DNA of 64,000 bases, taken from assembly GCA_965153455.1 (NCBI GenBank), contig OZ234501.1, positions 7,502,001 through 7,566,000 of the forward strand. The letters run 5' to 3'. Position 1 is the first letter of the stretch. Each line of letters begins with the position of its first letter. This DNA comes from Sphagnum compactum (Eukaryota > Bryophyta > Sphagnopsida > Sphagnales). Shown here one piece after another: positions 1 through 12,677 of the stretch. A model generated the notes under the pieces. That model made no database searches. It had not been told where the DNA came from and worked only from the letters and a program-made list of their open reading frames with translations. The translations under genes were made by a program, and so were the position numbers.

Positions 1-632
1 CCAGCATTCAGGGCAACAGCACGACCATTGTTATCAATTACAGGTGACCCACTTGATCCCCCTTTGGTCCCTGAAGCTGCTTGTATGTAAAATGTATTGA
101 AGTCATTGTACCCATCTTTCTTGTATTGAGGGGCATCACGGTCCATCCTTGCAAGTGTCCCTGCTAATATTGAGACCTTTTCACCACTATCATTACCTAC
201 CACTCGGATCTCAAGCCCTACTGCTGCTGCCTCAGGGGCAAGTGGAATTGCCTCATATTCCATGAACTGCACTGCTTTAGGGTCATACCAAAGAAACCCA
301 AAGTCATGCACTGGGTCTCGATAGAGAGGGAACACTGAAATCTCCTCCCTGTTCACAAACATAGCTTCAGCAACAATTGGGCCCGGCTTGATGACATGGC
401 GATTTGTGAGAAGGATTCCCCGCTCCTTGTCAACAACAAACCCTGTTGCATAGCTTGCCCCAGCCGCCTCAGTGTCAAATGCACGGGTGGCAGTAGTACG
501 GAGAACAACTACAGCTGGAACCACTTTTGCAAGTGCCTTGCGCCAGTCTTCTGCCCTAGCATTATCCAATGGTGGAGGATCCGTCTCCATTGCAAGCACC
601 AACTTTAAGTCACCACTACCTTCCAATGCCAT
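1..632 (-). CDS. DEG7: DEG7-type HtrA/Do-like serine protease, N-terminal part (runs off the left edge)
   Basis: Translating the minus strand from the ATG at 632 gives 210 uninterrupted residues that I recognise as the first protease domain of plant DEG7, a large nuclear Deg/HtrA protease with a duplicated layout (family knowledge). The trypsin-like triad is visible: His79 in TNRHV, Asp110 in VHDFG and Ser194 in GGSSGSP. The segments [20 protein letters not shown] (27-46) and [20 protein letters not shown] (139-158) are family signatures. ATG 632 is the first in-frame ATG after an in-frame stop near 705 and leaves about 26 residues before AEDW, close to my memory of the Arabidopsis protein. 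The PDZ repeats and second protease domain lie beyond the window. The gene stays open to base 1, so it looks functional here. An upstream exon could extend the N-terminus if another splice acceptor is used. Confidence 0.93.
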   Translation of the reverse strand, partial: MALEGSGDLKLVLAMETDPPPLDNARAEDWRKALAKVVPAVVVLRTTATRAFDTEAAGASYATGFVVDKERGILLTNRHVIKPGPIVAEAMFVNREEISVFPLYRDPVHDFGFLWYDPKAVQFMEYEAIPLAPEAAAVGLEIRVVGNDSGEKVSILAGTLARMDRDAPQYKKDGYNDFNTFYIQAASGTKGGSSGSPVIDNNGRAVALNA

Positions 633-1760
633 CCCTTCACCTTGGATTATCTCTTCCTTGTCACTACATACAGTTGCCTCAGTTGGCAGAGGCCTTCTTC
701 CTCCTCATTATTCATCAATGCTCCATGTACCTGCTGGAAAAAGTTGAAGAAACATCAGGATCGAAATTGAAAAATGTTGGTGGTGCCCATACCTGAACCA
801 CTATCAAGCTCCAAGTAACAACTGCACATTTTCCAAACCTCAGTCACTGCAACCAAGAATCCTCATTGCAATATTTAAACTACCACAAGTTGCAAGCCAA
901 AAAACCCTGACAAGTACAACTTCACATTGCAAGTGAGAAGCTGCAAACACAAGGATATCATCCTCTTGGGAACACTTTGAGACCTAATGCTGCTGAATTT
1001 CAACCATTCCAGTCTACATCAAGGGAACCTAAAAACAGTACAGCAAAACAAAAGTACAAACAGCAACAAGATTTGCCCTAACAGGTATGCACTCCCGCTA
1101 CTGTCAAGGAATACAAGCTACAAACAAGAAGCATAAGCCTTTCTTTCGCAAACTACGACAAGGAATTGCTCTCTGGATAGGGTAAAAAAACTCCTCAAGC
1201 ACGTTAAAAACCCTAAAATGGTCCTAATGCCTACTCGGAGCAACGATAAAAAAAACAAGCTCAGTATGCCAAGGATCTAGACAGAGCTGAAGAAGCAACA
1301 TGTATCCCTGTCAACAAACAACACACAAAACATACACTTTCTAGCTCCCTGCCACCACCACCTGTGTTGCCAAAAGAAAAGAAAAAGCCACACAAAATCT
1401 CAGAGCCAAAAGAAAACCAAAACAGAAACAACGACAAACAGTCCACACTTAGGTATTACACTCCAGAAGAAAACCAGAGAAGACAAAAAGGATGCAAGAT
1501 TAACAACTAGGTACCACAAGTAGACGAAGAAGAAGAAGAAGAAGGGCAACATGAAGCCATTTTCAAATAAAACAGGAACAAAACAACACCGCAGAAAAAT
1601 AGAACGAGTCCAGATTGCTCTCACCTCTTCCTACCACGATCCTTTCTTCCCTCCTCCGACTCCGATCGATCTTCCCGAGCGAGCGAGCGCGCTGCAAATC
1701 TTCGATCGTCGCTGCTGCTCCTAGCGACACCGCCATGGCGCCAGAGGGGAAAGGCACAGT
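633..1760 (-). promoter_or_regulatory. DEG7 5' leader with probable leader intron and GC-rich transcription start region
   Basis: Upstream of the DEG7 start the minus strand has a good splice acceptor (pyrimidine tract then CAGCAG, a tandem NAGNAG site, at 731-736) and a donor AG|GTGAGA with its junction at 1625/1624. This suggests an 890-bp leader intron behind a GC-rich first exon at about 1625-1740. That exon carries an ATG (1736) opening a short reading frame, MAVSLGAAAT onward. With the best acceptor it terminates soon after the junction, so it would be an upstream ORF. An alternative AG near 705 would place it in frame with the protease. No clear TATA box is seen. Confidence 0.5.
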
Positions 1761-1883
1761 ACCTAAGCATTGGGTCTTAACCCTAATCCTAGCCCTAATT
1801 CTAACCCTTATTCTAACTAAACCCAATTCTATTGTGTTTTCTGTTCTCTAGGAAAAACAATTTGTGCTCCAGAATGTGCTGAA

Positions 1884-2365
1884 CCTACACCCAATGATAA
1901 TTTGGTGATACATTGTTAAGATTTGAATGTACTAGCCAAACCTAATACCTATTAGCCAAATCCTAATGGCAAAAGTGCACACCCCTGACAATTAGGTCTT
2001 AAGTAATTTAACTTTGGCCGCCAACATTGTGTTATACAATTCACACTTGCCATGGATGTTATGACAAATATCACTCCCTATCTAAATTTCATCCCTACCG
2101 TTCACACCTACATGCAATGATAATTTGGTGGTATGTTGTTAGGATTGATAGTACTACTAACGCAACCCTAATACCTATTAACCAAATCCTAATACCAAAA
2201 GTGCACACCCCTTACAATTAGGTCTTAAGTAATTTAACTTTGGCCACAAACATTGTGTTATACAATTCACACTTGCCATGGATGTTATGACAAATACCAC
2301 TCCCTATCTCAATTTCATCCCTACCGTTCACACCTAGGTGCAATGATTTCTTTGGTGGTATGTTG
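1884..2365. repeat. Tandem duplication, period about 223 bp, just over two copies
   Basis: The motif CAATGATAATTTGGTG recurs at about 1890 and 2113, with a changed third start at about 2338. The whole intervening sequence, including CAATTAGGTCTTAAG and CACTTGCCATGGATG, is repeated with a few per cent divergence. No coding potential is conserved in it. It lies directly upstream of the DEG7 leader. Confidence 0.85.
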
Positions 2366-4299
2366 TCTCCCTCCCATTGAACTTTTGTTCTCTTCCCTGT
2401 CAAGCTTTCTTCAAAAACATTGACTCGCCTTATCTTTATCATTCTCTTTTATATCAATCCTCTCCTTCTCTCCTTTCTGAATTTTTTTCCCAAATCTAGC
2501 AAGAGAAAACCCCAAAAAACCACATTAGTTTTATATTTTTAATTTTAAAAAAATCACTAAGTAGTGAACTTTCACCCATAATAGAAAGACTGATGCTGCC
2601 ATCCTTGAGACTTTGATGCATAACATTGGCCTATGTAAGGTGTCATCCAAATACAAGTGCAAAATTTTGGCCAATTTCTTTCTGTTTTGGTAAGGGGTTT
2701 GGGCACTTGGAAGTGGTTGTCATGGGTTTGAATACTCTTCTTCTTGGTGCAATTAGGCCCACTTTATGCTAGGTGTCACAGCCGATGTTCAACCCAAATC
2801 AAGCATTCCTATTGGTGTAAATCCCAAGGCCTTTACACTAGGAGTCAAGGCTGAAATAGAAAAAATATTTTCAATCTGCCCCAAGCTACTATAAATGCTG
2901 AACTTTATGTATGGCTTTTGTATTGGCCAAAAGGCTGGAAAAAGGATACCACCCAATTTGGGAAGCCAATTTGCAACCCTTGGGGGGCCAATGTTTGAGC
3001 ATTTATTAATATCCTGACATCAATGTTCTAGCATTTATTAATAACTTCGGTGCCAAACAACCAAAAATGCTCAAAGTTGGCCCAAGTTTTTTCAGCCCTG
3101 ACTCCAAGTGTAAAAAATTTGTGTGTTTTAGAAAAACCGTGTACAGTGGGAAACTTTCATCCAAAGTGTTAGTGTGATGGGTCTGCTTTTGATTCACTCC
3201 ACCAAATCACAACAACAAAAGGTTGTGGAATTTGGGACCATTTTGCAACTTCCAAGAGGCAATTTGTATGTAGTTTTGATCAACTTTTGACCTCACCTAT
3301 CCTATGGCTGATAATTGGTAGGTAAACCCCAGCTTATTATGAGTGCCTTATTCCAGTAAAGCCTGTGACCCAAGGGCTTCATCATATGTAAAACTCACCT
3401 CAGAATTTTTTTTTCTTTTTCTTTTTTTTCCCTTGCAATACTCACCAGGTATGATGAAAAAAAGAAAAATGGGAGACATTTCAAAAATGAACTGCTTGCA
3501 ATAGCAGGCATTTCATTTGTTGGTGGTGTTTAGATTTGTTATAGAATATGGTAGCTTAAGGGATTTTGGCCCCTAGGTAGTAGATCTATTTTTTTACGAG
3601 GATTTTTGAAAGATGATATTTTTGGGCTTGTGTTGAAACTTGAGATTAGTTATAGAGTTATGACATCTTGAAGGATTTTGGTTTCTTTTAGAGGAGTTTT
3701 TTGAAGATTATATTTTTGCATGGTGAAATATTTAAAAAATTTCCATCATTCTTTTTTTGCCTTAAGATACTTTTTGATGTAAATGCCAAGGCCACAGTGT
3801 GGACACACCCCTTGTTTTGTATGGTGAGCAGTCCATTTTTCAAGATCCCCCTGCCTAAAGCAAAACAAAAAGTTCACATTTGTAACATGGCTTGCACATT
3901 TACACTAAAAAACAAGGTTTGATGTTTGGAGGCAAATAAATCATCAGAGAAATGAGTTCCCAGTTTGAACTCTTGAAAAGAAATTGTGTGAGACTGAGAG
4001 ATATTGTGTAGGACATTTACACAAGGCCAGTGTGGAGCTGAACCTGGGCTGGTATTGTTGTTTTGTCAATTTGGTTTTTATTTGGTTCACAAAAATTTAC
4101 AAAAAAAAAGGCACATATCATTAAATTGGATGAAAAATAGTGGTATAATAATGGTGTGAAAACTAGCTTTGGCATTGCACTTATGTGCAACTTACTATGT
4201 TCTTATAGGGGTGGTATTAGCAAACTGACTATATTCAATTGACCAATCACAATGATTGGTTCACATGTTGAGATTTAAATGATTGTCTCAATAAAAATA
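2366..4299. other. Intergenic AT-rich DNA without recognised genes
   Basis: I find no exon, RNA gene or intact element here. There is a pyrimidine-rich tract at 3408-3434 and a 24-bp direct repeat (GAGCATTTATTAATA type) near 2998 and 3031. Short open frames are scattered and have no recognisable domains. Confidence 0.6.
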
Positions 4300-7200
4300 T
4301 TATTCAAAACTCATGTTTATGGGTTAAGCTCAATCTATTTTTCCTCTTTTGAACAAGAGGGAAGACAACTTCTAATTCATTAGAGGTATGAATTTAACTT
4401 CTTCCTTATTTCATTCAATTAAGTTTTTAAATTTGTATAAATTTCTATTTTTTTCCCATCATTAGCTAGTTATCAAAATCATGTATTTGTTTTCATTTAG
4501 GGTTTTTTCTTCTTGATGTTTAATATTTATAGATTAATTGTTTACTATGCAAAGATTTTATTCCAGAACTTAAGGTCATTATTTTTGCATGATTAATTAG
4601 GGCACAAGATTTTTGGGGACACCTAAGAATTTGCAATACATGGGTGTAATGTTTTAAGGTCCTGTTTTTTCAATGTGCAATAGAATTGGTTGGATGGGTT
4701 CATGATGAAGGCTTTTTATTGTAAATTCATTGGGCTTCCAACTTGCAACTTCAATTTGGGGGTTGGATTTCAATTCCAAGGGAAGGTTTCAAAAAGATTG
4801 AATACTCACAAACTAAATAACAATACTACTATGTTATTAAAAATTAGGGTTTCATTTTTCATTTATAAGTTGTTGAAATAACTAATATTCATGTTTGGGT
4901 AATGTCAATAATTTGTTGGGTTTTTAATTGTCCCAATCAAGGGGTATGAACAAATATGGTAAATGATGGGTTAAATTATATGTGAGGGTATTGTTGTCCA
5001 TTTGCATTTAAGAGGTTGTGGGTTAGTATACTATAACTTAAAAAACATTACTAACATGAAATAGGGTGACACTCATTCCTACACATGTAGTAAATTTGAA
5101 AATTACATCATGGGGCGAACTTTAATGTTTCAATCCATTCAAGTCCAAAGCTTGGCACAATCACCTTTCTCCAATGTTGACTTGATGTGGAAAAATGGAT
5201 TTAGGCATGGGGGCCAAAACAAAGGTGATAATTGAAGCCCAAGGAAGAGTATTAAAGTTTTTGGAAGGTGAATGAGGGGATATGCAAACCCTAGTTGAAT
5301 GGAATAAACACAAAAATATTAGCCCCACAAGAAAAGGTCAAGAAGCCAATAATCAATAATCACCTTGGTCATACTTGTTATATGCGACAACTCATACCAA
5401 AGTTTTTTTCTTTTCCATTTTCCATTTAAAATAACATGGTCTTGTCTCACTTTATTTGATTGAATGTATGTTTTTTAGGTACTAGTGTGGGTATGGACTT
5501 GAAAACCATCATGAGAATTCCAACACATGGTCCATATAAAAAGACGGTTGTTTAGTCCACTTTTCAATCAAAAGGTTATACACATGACCTGATATTGTAG
5601 AAATCACCTTCTACCATCGAACATTCATCAAGCCAATGGAGATCTAGCCCATAGTGCACGAGACCTAAATTTTGTTGCCCAAATGTCTTTGTATGCTCCA
5701 CATATGTCGCAAATTTTGAAGGATTATATATGGACCCAATTGGAGCTAGGGCACATGATGAAGCAAATCTATAACAAACACAAGGCAATTTGGTGGGCAT
5801 GAATCAATGCAAGGGAGCCCATGATTAGGGACAACTTCTTAAGATTACAAATCATTGCCTACTTGGATCATAAACATAAGAAAGGTAATTGGCACCTACA
5901 CTAGAACTTGGAAATTTCTATTCAATCATGGGTATGTGCTCACCCTAACGATGTCTTTTACTTCTAAAATGTAGGTGAGGTGAATGGGATCCAAATGTCT
6001 TTCACCATAGGGATTTGGACACCTACATAATTCCAAGCCATTTTCCAATTTGGTCATAATGGGGCTATTTTTATGGATACCACATTTGGCACCAATGATG
6101 TGAACTACCATCTATTCACATTGATGGTATTTGATCTTCATCACACTGGGGTGCCAATCGTTTAAGTCATCATGAACCAACAAACTTGTAAAAATTTGGT
6201 GTCCAATGGTTAATTCCATTACAAGTGAAGCTTGTGGCAAACATGTTCAAGTGGAAACCTTCATGTTTTATTGTGGATGATGCCCTGCAAAAACTACGAC
6301 ATTACGATGGGTTCTATTTTACCTTCATATTTTTTATACATTTTCAACAACCAGGGTTTACATAAGGTTGTATATTGTTTCCCATTATGTTTGAAAATTC
6401 GTTTTTCAAGTGATTTTTTTTATGCATTCCAAGATTGGGTGGAGCCTAAATCATGTCCCACTATTTCTTTGTGTTTGGCATGTGTTGAAAACATGGTGCT
6501 TACAGTCTACGGAAAAAATAAAATATGTGGAAATAAGGGTGGCAATACTCAATTACTTTCACTTTGGTGATTTCATGTTCATCAACCTAAAGGAAATTGT
6601 CGAATTCTTCAAAGCACATGGGAGAGAGAAAATGATGGAATGTTTAATAACCATAAACTCAATGATACATGGACTTGATATTTTTGGGCTTACTATTGCC
6701 AACTTGGTATGTAATTAATTCATTTCCAACCCAATATTTTAAGGTAATTTTGACACTTATGAAATTAAAACATTAACTTTCATGTGTAATGTGCATGTTA
6801 GTGTAGATTCGTGAATGGTTGGCTTTCATCAAATGCCACACTCCAATCAAGATACATAAGCTAACATAGAATCTTACCATGGGGCATTGAAGCATTGATT
6901 CTCTTTTGATATAAAAGGCTTCAAGGGACATCGCATTGATTGGTTGGCGTGGAGGTTCATTACAATTATGGCACAACATTGCATGCACCAAACAAAGATG
7001 AAGAAATGTGAGTTCATAAAAAACAAGGTTATCCAATGACTTGTGGCAACAAATGTGTACAAAACAAGGTTGATCGCACACATTGATGTCATTCAACCTA
7101 CTTTGGAAAGTGAGGACAATGTTAATGATTGGAATGTGAAGAGCCAAACCCATCTCAATGTCATATACAATCTAAACTTTCCTTTCATTGAATATGCATC

Positions 7201-7570
7201 CTGCACATATGAGTGGGCGTTGTGTGGAAATTGTGCAAGCTTCAAGTTATTATTCTCTTGGCATGCACCGACCTTACCATCAAGGATATATATCATCAAC
7301 CATTGTGGCACATGGTATGGGAGCAGTTGTGGTGGGTTGAAAGCCATGTTTGTATATTTGAGATATTTACAAGTGCATAATGTTTTTTCAAAAGATGAGG
7401 GTTATGATGAAAACACGATTGATGGGGCGGGTGTTGTAGACATTGATGGCCTTCTAAACATAAATGGCAATGGCCTTTTTTCTTTCGATGGTGTCCACAA
7501 TGATGAGTTTGAAAATTCATCTACCCAGATTCGAAAATCTTTTAGGTTTTATGGTACTTGTACATAGCAC
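4300..7570 (+). mobile_element. Degenerate MULE (Mutator-like) element, copy 1
   Basis: This stretch aligns by eye with 54,080-57,220 in the same orientation. Shared landmarks include a leader containing CTCTTTTGAA near 4342/54,090, the block CAATTCAAGTCCAAAG-like near 5140/55,230, the catalytic block near 6072/56,168 and CAACCAAGATACA-like near 6843/57,010. The left boundary is only where the similarity becomes visible; I found no terminal inverted repeats or target duplication. The 103-bp tandem array at 7,993-8,780 follows the coding remnant directly and may belong to the element. Confidence 0.75.
5560..7567 (+). pseudogene. MULE transposase pseudogene (MULE domain plus SWIM zinc-finger remnant), copy 1
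   Basis: Read across several frames, the region encodes a plant MULE-type transposase. The catalytic first-Asp block reads MDTTFGTND (about 6072). A second-Asp block reads CFIVDDA (about 6258). The conserved FLCVWHVLKTW segment is near 6460. A region near 6940 resembles DWLAWRFITIMAQH. The C-terminal region contains CTYEWALCGNC, where a SWIM finger (CxC...CxH) would be, followed by NHCGTWYGS near 7296. The family finger is damaged: the second Cys is Tyr and the CxH pair is gone. Many stops and frameshifts interrupt the frame, so it is a dead copy. The 7043-7567 segment stays open and carries an acidic C-terminal tail. Function would be cut-and-paste transposition of the MULE; identification rests on motif order and on the better copies at 31 and 56 kb. 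Confidence 0.78.
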
Positions 7571-7859
7571 CAATGTAACAAATTTTATTCCATGCATTTG
7601 TTTATGGATTAATTGTTTCAATGTGAAAGGCAAAGTCGAAGCAACCACTATTACACCAATTTTCAAAATCCATTTTCAAAATCAGTATAAAAAAGATGAT
7701 TTGCGAAATAATAACAATAAATTATTTTTCATCCTAATAATATTCATAAAACCCACATAAGATCACTACAAACAAACATACATTCTAGTTTTTATGTAAT
7801 TCTTTGATAAAAGTAATTAACATTAAAAAAAACAATAAACATACAAAGTAGCGACACAT

Positions 7860-8780
7860 GGGGGTATTGCATACCAACAAAAGGAGTTTCATTATGCCAA
7901 ACCAAGATGCAGGTAATGTTCATTTCAATAAGTTTAATTATGGTATATGGCGCATACAGTGCGAGCATTGCCAGGCACTAAAACAATTGCAAAACCTTGA
8001 TGAAGGTAATGCATTTTTGTATGATGTTAGTTCTAGTGTAGATACTATGTTGTGCAAGTATTGTGCAGCGAAAAAAGATAAGAATCCTGAATGTTAAACT
8101 ACGATAAAAATATTGCTTTTCTATATGATGTTAGTTCTAGTGTACATATTCTATTGGCAAATATTGCAAAACAACAGACTATTAAAATCTTAAATGTTAA
8201 ACCTCGATGAAGGTATTTTTTTCTATATGATGTTAATTCTTGTGTATATACTCTGTTGTGCAAATATTGCGAAGCAACAAAAAATAAGAACCTTAAATGT
8301 CAAACCCCGATGAAAGTAATGCATTTCTAGGTGATGTTAGTTGTAGTGTACATACTTTGATGTGTGGGTATTACAAAGCAACAAAAGATTACATTCATGA
8401 ACGTCACAACGTGATGAGGGTATTGTTTTTTTGTATGATGTTAGTTATAGTGTATATACTCTATTGTACAAATATTGCAAAGTAATAGAAGATTAGAACC
8501 TTGAATGTCAAACTACGATGAAAGTATTACCTTTTTGTCTAATGTTAACTCTAACGTATGTACTCTATTGTGCGAATATTACGAGGCAACAAAAGATTAC
8601 AATCCTTGACCTTAAACCATGATGAGGGTACTACATTTTTACATGATGTTGATTTTAACGTATTTATTGTATTGTGCAAGTACTATGAAATAATAAAAAA
8701 CTCCAATCCTGGGAATGATTGGGTATTGCATTACGTGGTACAAGGTCCATGTGATGTGGGTATTACAAAACCATAATCAT
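7860..8780. repeat. Minisatellite array, about 7 units of roughly 103 bp, with core near TGCAAGTATTGCA
   Basis: Units start with GATGAAGGTA-like sequence at about 7999, 8104, 8207, 8309, 8412, 8517 and 8620. Each contains a core resembling TTGTGCAAGTATTGCAAAGC about 65 bp later. An isolated core (GGGGGTATTGCATACC) precedes the array at 7861. The array lies just downstream of the MULE copy 1 coding remnant. Confidence 0.85.
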
Positions 8781-10034
8781 ATCCAAATTGGGCTCCCTTT
8801 AACACAAAATTGAAAAAAATTAATAATACTTGCATTGAGGTTCTCAAATATCATTGGTGGAAATGATTGTAGCTCATTTTACTTATAACCTTTTATGAAG
8901 GCTAGAGTACATACAATCAATTCATTTGAGAATACCCTCATATGGGTGGGTGTAAATATTTTATTTATGCCATCACAAAGGCTTTCCCTTACACAATGAC
9001 AATTCAATTTGCTCTTTTGATCCTTCCTAATCTAGACAATAAGGAGCAAACAATGATGCAAAGAAGAAAAAAATGCTTCATTAACACTTTCATAATCCAA
9101 CACTAGCTTTCCACATCCATTACTAAAGTTGAAGGTAACTTGTTTGTTTTGTTTGTCATGTGGAGATCTCCCAAACCACTTGGTAACATTAAAAAGCCCT
9201 CAATGAATAACGATGCACTAAGAATATTTCCTAATGTTTATACCTCACGTCCAAGAGTTATCGAATATTGAACAATTCTGTCATTGAAAATATAATAAAA
9301 TAAAATCAGAAATCTTTTAGAAAAATTGAGGCGCAACTTTGGTTTTGTTAAGCAGGATTTTATAGAGGTGATTTTGTAATTTCTAGACCTAAGGTGTGAG
9401 AGATATGGAAGTTTTAGATATTTTTGTCATTGAAAATTCAACTAAATTTTTTAAATGATTTTTTAAGGAGAAATTAGTTGGGTAACAAGCTCACTCTTGA
9501 GCCAAGAGCACGAGGCTAAACACAAAGCAACTGCAACTTTTATTGATAGAGAATCACAAACAAAACATGAAATGGAAACAACCATAAACTCAATCGTTAT
9601 CAATAAGGAGTGGAGTGTACAAATCCTTCCCTAGTGACAAGAGGTAGCTTGACAACAAGGTAGACACAAGACGTAGGTAACATAACGCAAAATAAGAACA
9701 CGAGGGAAAAAAATTAGGGAAATAAAAACTCAAAAAGCAATTTAATCTGGCTATACTTATGGCTACACACTGAGAACCAACTATAGAAATATGGCCAAGT
9801 TGAAAAAGGTTTCTGCAATTGACACCCTCTCCCAATCACTTGATTTATTGGATTTTTTTAGACGAAATTTCGACAGTGAAAAAAAGGGCTGGTTCAACAG
9901 GGTGGGAATAAACGGTCGATTTTTCCTTTCTTTACATGGAACCGGCCATTGAAAAGGTTTGGATCCAAAAGTTTCCAGAAAAAAACGGCCGTTTAGCAGC
10001 CCCCACCAAACTACCGTCCCCACCACAACTGCGC
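8781..10034. other. Intergenic DNA downstream of the VWA-like gene
   Basis: No gene recognised. For the minus-strand gene at 10,035 this would hold the 3' UTR and terminator, but I cannot assign a poly(A) site. Short frames on both strands show no domain. Confidence 0.5.
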
Positions 10035-11000
10035 TCAGCGCAAACGCTTCAAGGCGTCACGGAAAGCATCCATTTCGTACACGGTTTTGCTCGTTTTCTC
10101 CGCAACTTCTCTTTTAGAGGAACCGTATTCCACATTCGTGATCGATTGTACGACCCTGCCGTGATCGAGCTTGACTGTGACTGTGAGAATCGCCTTGATT
10201 TGGGCGCGGAGATCGGCGAACGCCCGGCTCATGTCTTCGGCCTTGCTTGTCTCGTATTCGATCAATGCCCTCACTTTAATCGCCGCTTGCAGCTCTTCTT
10301 TTAGCGGCGAGTTTCGTGGAAGATTAGCCGTGACGAATATGATGTGAAGCCTATTGATTGGCGCGACCATGATCTGTAGCATCATGGTTTTCAGACTCGT
10401 CTTGCTGTTGTTGTCCATGCCGTCGGTGAAGGGTACCAGGAAGCAATCCGCGTCGACGGTAGACCGATTTTTTTCCTCTGCTATCTGAAATTTCAGGGCT
10501 TCCACCACCGCGTCGTACAGGCAAGTTGTTCTGCCGCGTTCGCCATGCAGAGTGTTCTTGTACTGCCGTCGGATGGACTCAGAGTTGGAATCTAAGTCTT
10601 TGGCTTCAAACTTGCACAGCGGCGTCGTCGTTCTGTTGAATGCCCAGATGTAAACCACGTCCGTGGGGCGCAGGGTCTCCCTCACGAGCTTCTCGCACTG
10701 TTTGAGCAGCTGCTCCCACACCTTGGTGCCTTCTGCACCTGGACAGGGTTCTCGGGTTGATTTAGTAGCGTCCAGCAAGATGTGGATGTACGCAATACCA
10801 TCGACGTTGGGCATGTAAATGTTGAATTCGCCGGCAATACTTTGACCGACACCCAGATCACGCTGCCGACTCCAGCTTTCCTGAAAGCATGACACTCCCG
10901 ATTGCCAAGCCGGTTGCTGTCGTAGCTGCCCACTCGTCTCGAAGACCCTTATCGCACGCTCGTCGGAATTCATGAGTAATAATCCCTTTTTTTTGTCCAT
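10035..11000 (-). CDS. von Willebrand factor A (VWA)-like domain protein, single exon, 321 aa
   Basis: From the ATG at 11,000 the frame is open for 321 codons to TGA at 10,035; a slightly longer frame would begin with TTG. Residues about 68-240 look like a VWA fold: a hydrophobic strand followed by DATKS at 77-81 in the MIDAS position (normally DxSxS), a Thr in GRTTCLYDAV (156-165) and Asp193 in VPFTDGMDN. Strands such as DVVYIWAFN (114-122) and RLHIIFVTANLP are also typical. The remaining N- and C-terminal parts are not recognised; the C-terminus is basic. No signal peptide or membrane segment is evident. The first MIDAS Ser is Thr, so metal binding is uncertain. The coding part is clearly GC-richer than its surroundings, which suggests a maintained gene. 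VWA domains mediate metal-dependent protein contacts; the partner and pathway are unknown. Confidence 0.7.
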   Translation of the reverse strand: MDKKKGLLLMNSDERAIRVFETSGQLRQQPAWQSGVSCFQESWSRQRDLGVGQSIAGEFNIYMPNVDGIAYIHILLDATKSTREPCPGAEGTKVWEQLLKQCEKLVRETLRPTDVVYIWAFNRTTTPLCKFEAKDLDSNSESIRRQYKNTLHGERGRTTCLYDAVVEALKFQIAEEKNRSTVDADCFLVPFTDGMDNNSKTSLKTMMLQIMVAPINRLHIIFVTANLPRNSPLKEELQAAIKVRALIEYETSKAEDMSRAFADLRAQIKAILTVTVKLDHGRVVQSITNVEYGSSKREVAEKTSKTVYEMDAFRDALKRLR

Positions 11001-11732
11001 TCCAAACTTCTGTACTTCAACGTGCAAACTGCGCTCACAGCTCCAAAATAGATTGAAAATGCTGAGCTTAATAATACAACTTCACAAATTAGCACAGCAA
11101 ACGCTAGCTGCAGCAAGGTATGTCAGAGGTCTGAGCTGGATCTAACACAAAATTCCCAAAACACTCAACTGTAACTTACCTGATCACCAACTGCAGCTCA
11201 GCAGTGCAATCTGGGTCGCACTAGTCTTTTCAATCCCTGCGTTGTCCCTATCTAGATGCTTAAAAACTGTGGCATGTGTACCAAATCCCACTGATCTACA
11301 ACCAAAAACTCCAAAACAACTTTCGTTATGATCATGATCATTCATAATATCAAACTATATAGTTTCCTCATCTAGGTTCGGGTACAGACACTCCAGCCCA
11401 GCTGCAAGATGGATGGTGTGTGGACAGGCAACACTTTTTTGTTCTACACCAATGCCACAACTCTTCAAGGTAGGTAGCTAGGCACCAACAGTGTCGGTCT
11501 CCAATAGACTTTTGAACATACCAGTCTAGCCCTAGACCCTGTTGATATATGGCCTTTTTTTCCCATACCAGGCTGGTACTGAGTACTTTCCAGTGTTCGT
11601 GAGAGTATCTGGCGGTTTGCAAGGGTAAAAACCGGCGGTTCAGGGTCAGGTTCTTGTAACCCGGACCCCAGTTGACATCAACTTGGTGGAACCGACACAA
11701 GAATCGGACCATGGAAAAAATGTTTTGTCACA
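11001..11732 (-). other. Upstream region of the VWA-like gene; no gene assigned
   Basis: This would contain the 5' leader and promoter of the minus-strand gene. A 114-codon minus-strand frame (11,368-11,712) has no recognisable domain and no composition bias that convinces me it is coding. A possible splice donor context (TTACCTGATC, minus GATCAGGTAAG) lies near 11,176, but without a partner exon I do not call an intron. Confidence 0.35.
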
Positions 11733-12142
11733 TCCAAAATTGGAATCGTGAAAATGTACTTTTGAAAACAGGGTAAGGATATATATATATATATAAATTT
11801 AACTTTGTTCAAAAGTTATTAAGTAGACTAAATTTTATAATTAATTAATAATTTTAATTGATTGTTCAACTCTACATTTACGTAGACCCCTGTTTAATTT
11901 GTAGTAAAACTTTGTACTCACATAATCTCTTACATTGGGGGATTGTGTAGTGTGTACATGGAATTGAACTCAGTTCAAAAACTGAGTACAAAGGTTCTTG
12001 AATTTGAATAAATGTGATCAAACTGGAATCGAAGGGTTCAAATTTTGGAAGAACCTGGCTCAAATCCGTACCTGGAGAACCCTCATATAAATTTTTTAAA
12101 TGTCAGAACCAGACCAAAGGTTCTCTCAAAAAGGAAGAACCG
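11733..12142. repeat. Left arm of a long inverted repeat (about 400 bp) that brackets the hAT element
   Basis: Its reverse complement aligns with 16,683-17,085. Shared segments include GTACAAAGTTTTA near 11,910/16,900, AAATTCAAGAACCT near 11,995/16,815, GAGAACC near 12,125/16,700 and GATTCCAATTT at the outer edge (11,740/17,072). The arms are diverged, with many substitutions and small gaps. No target duplication was found at the outer edges. Confidence 0.75.
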
Positions 12143-12677
12143 GACAACACTGGTACTTTCTTAAAACTTAAAACCCTTTCACACTTTGCAGGAGTGTAAA
12201 AAAATCAAGGGCACCTTATAAGCAGTAATCAGGCATTAGCAGTGATGAATTGGGATTTCATGAGGCAAAATACCGTCATGAAAAGCGAAAAGTATTTTGC
12301 GTCATGGAAGAGGTTTCACTTTTCAACATGCTCGCTGGCATTACTTTTTTTTTATTACCAACTGGGTATTGTGGTAAACAAATTTTAGAAGTTAAAAGTG
12401 AGTCAAGTTTTACACCAGCTAACACCCCAGCCCTAGGGTTACCCTACACTTTCATACAAGTCTAATCCTGGTATTGGGTCCAAGACAAATTTCTGGCTAT
12501 CCAAAGATATGCGATATGTAATATACACCTAGTATTGAGACAGGTATAAAATTGATACTAGGCTATCCAAAGTTCTTACCAGGCGGGTATTAGTAAGGGG
12601 GGTTGTATGAGGTTTGTATTGTCTCAGTTCATACCAAACTAGTAGGGAAATAGTAGTGTTGATACCAGTGTTGGGCA

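Noticed and set aside
1261-1851. Several short ORFs on both strands over the DEG7 leader
   Set aside because: They overlap the presumed leader intron and exon, are low in complexity and show no domain; the 1,736 ATG frame is noted as a possible upstream ORF only.
11001-11027. Longer VWA-like ORF starting at 11,027
   Set aside because: The codon at 11,025-11,027 is TTG; the first ATG is at 11,000.
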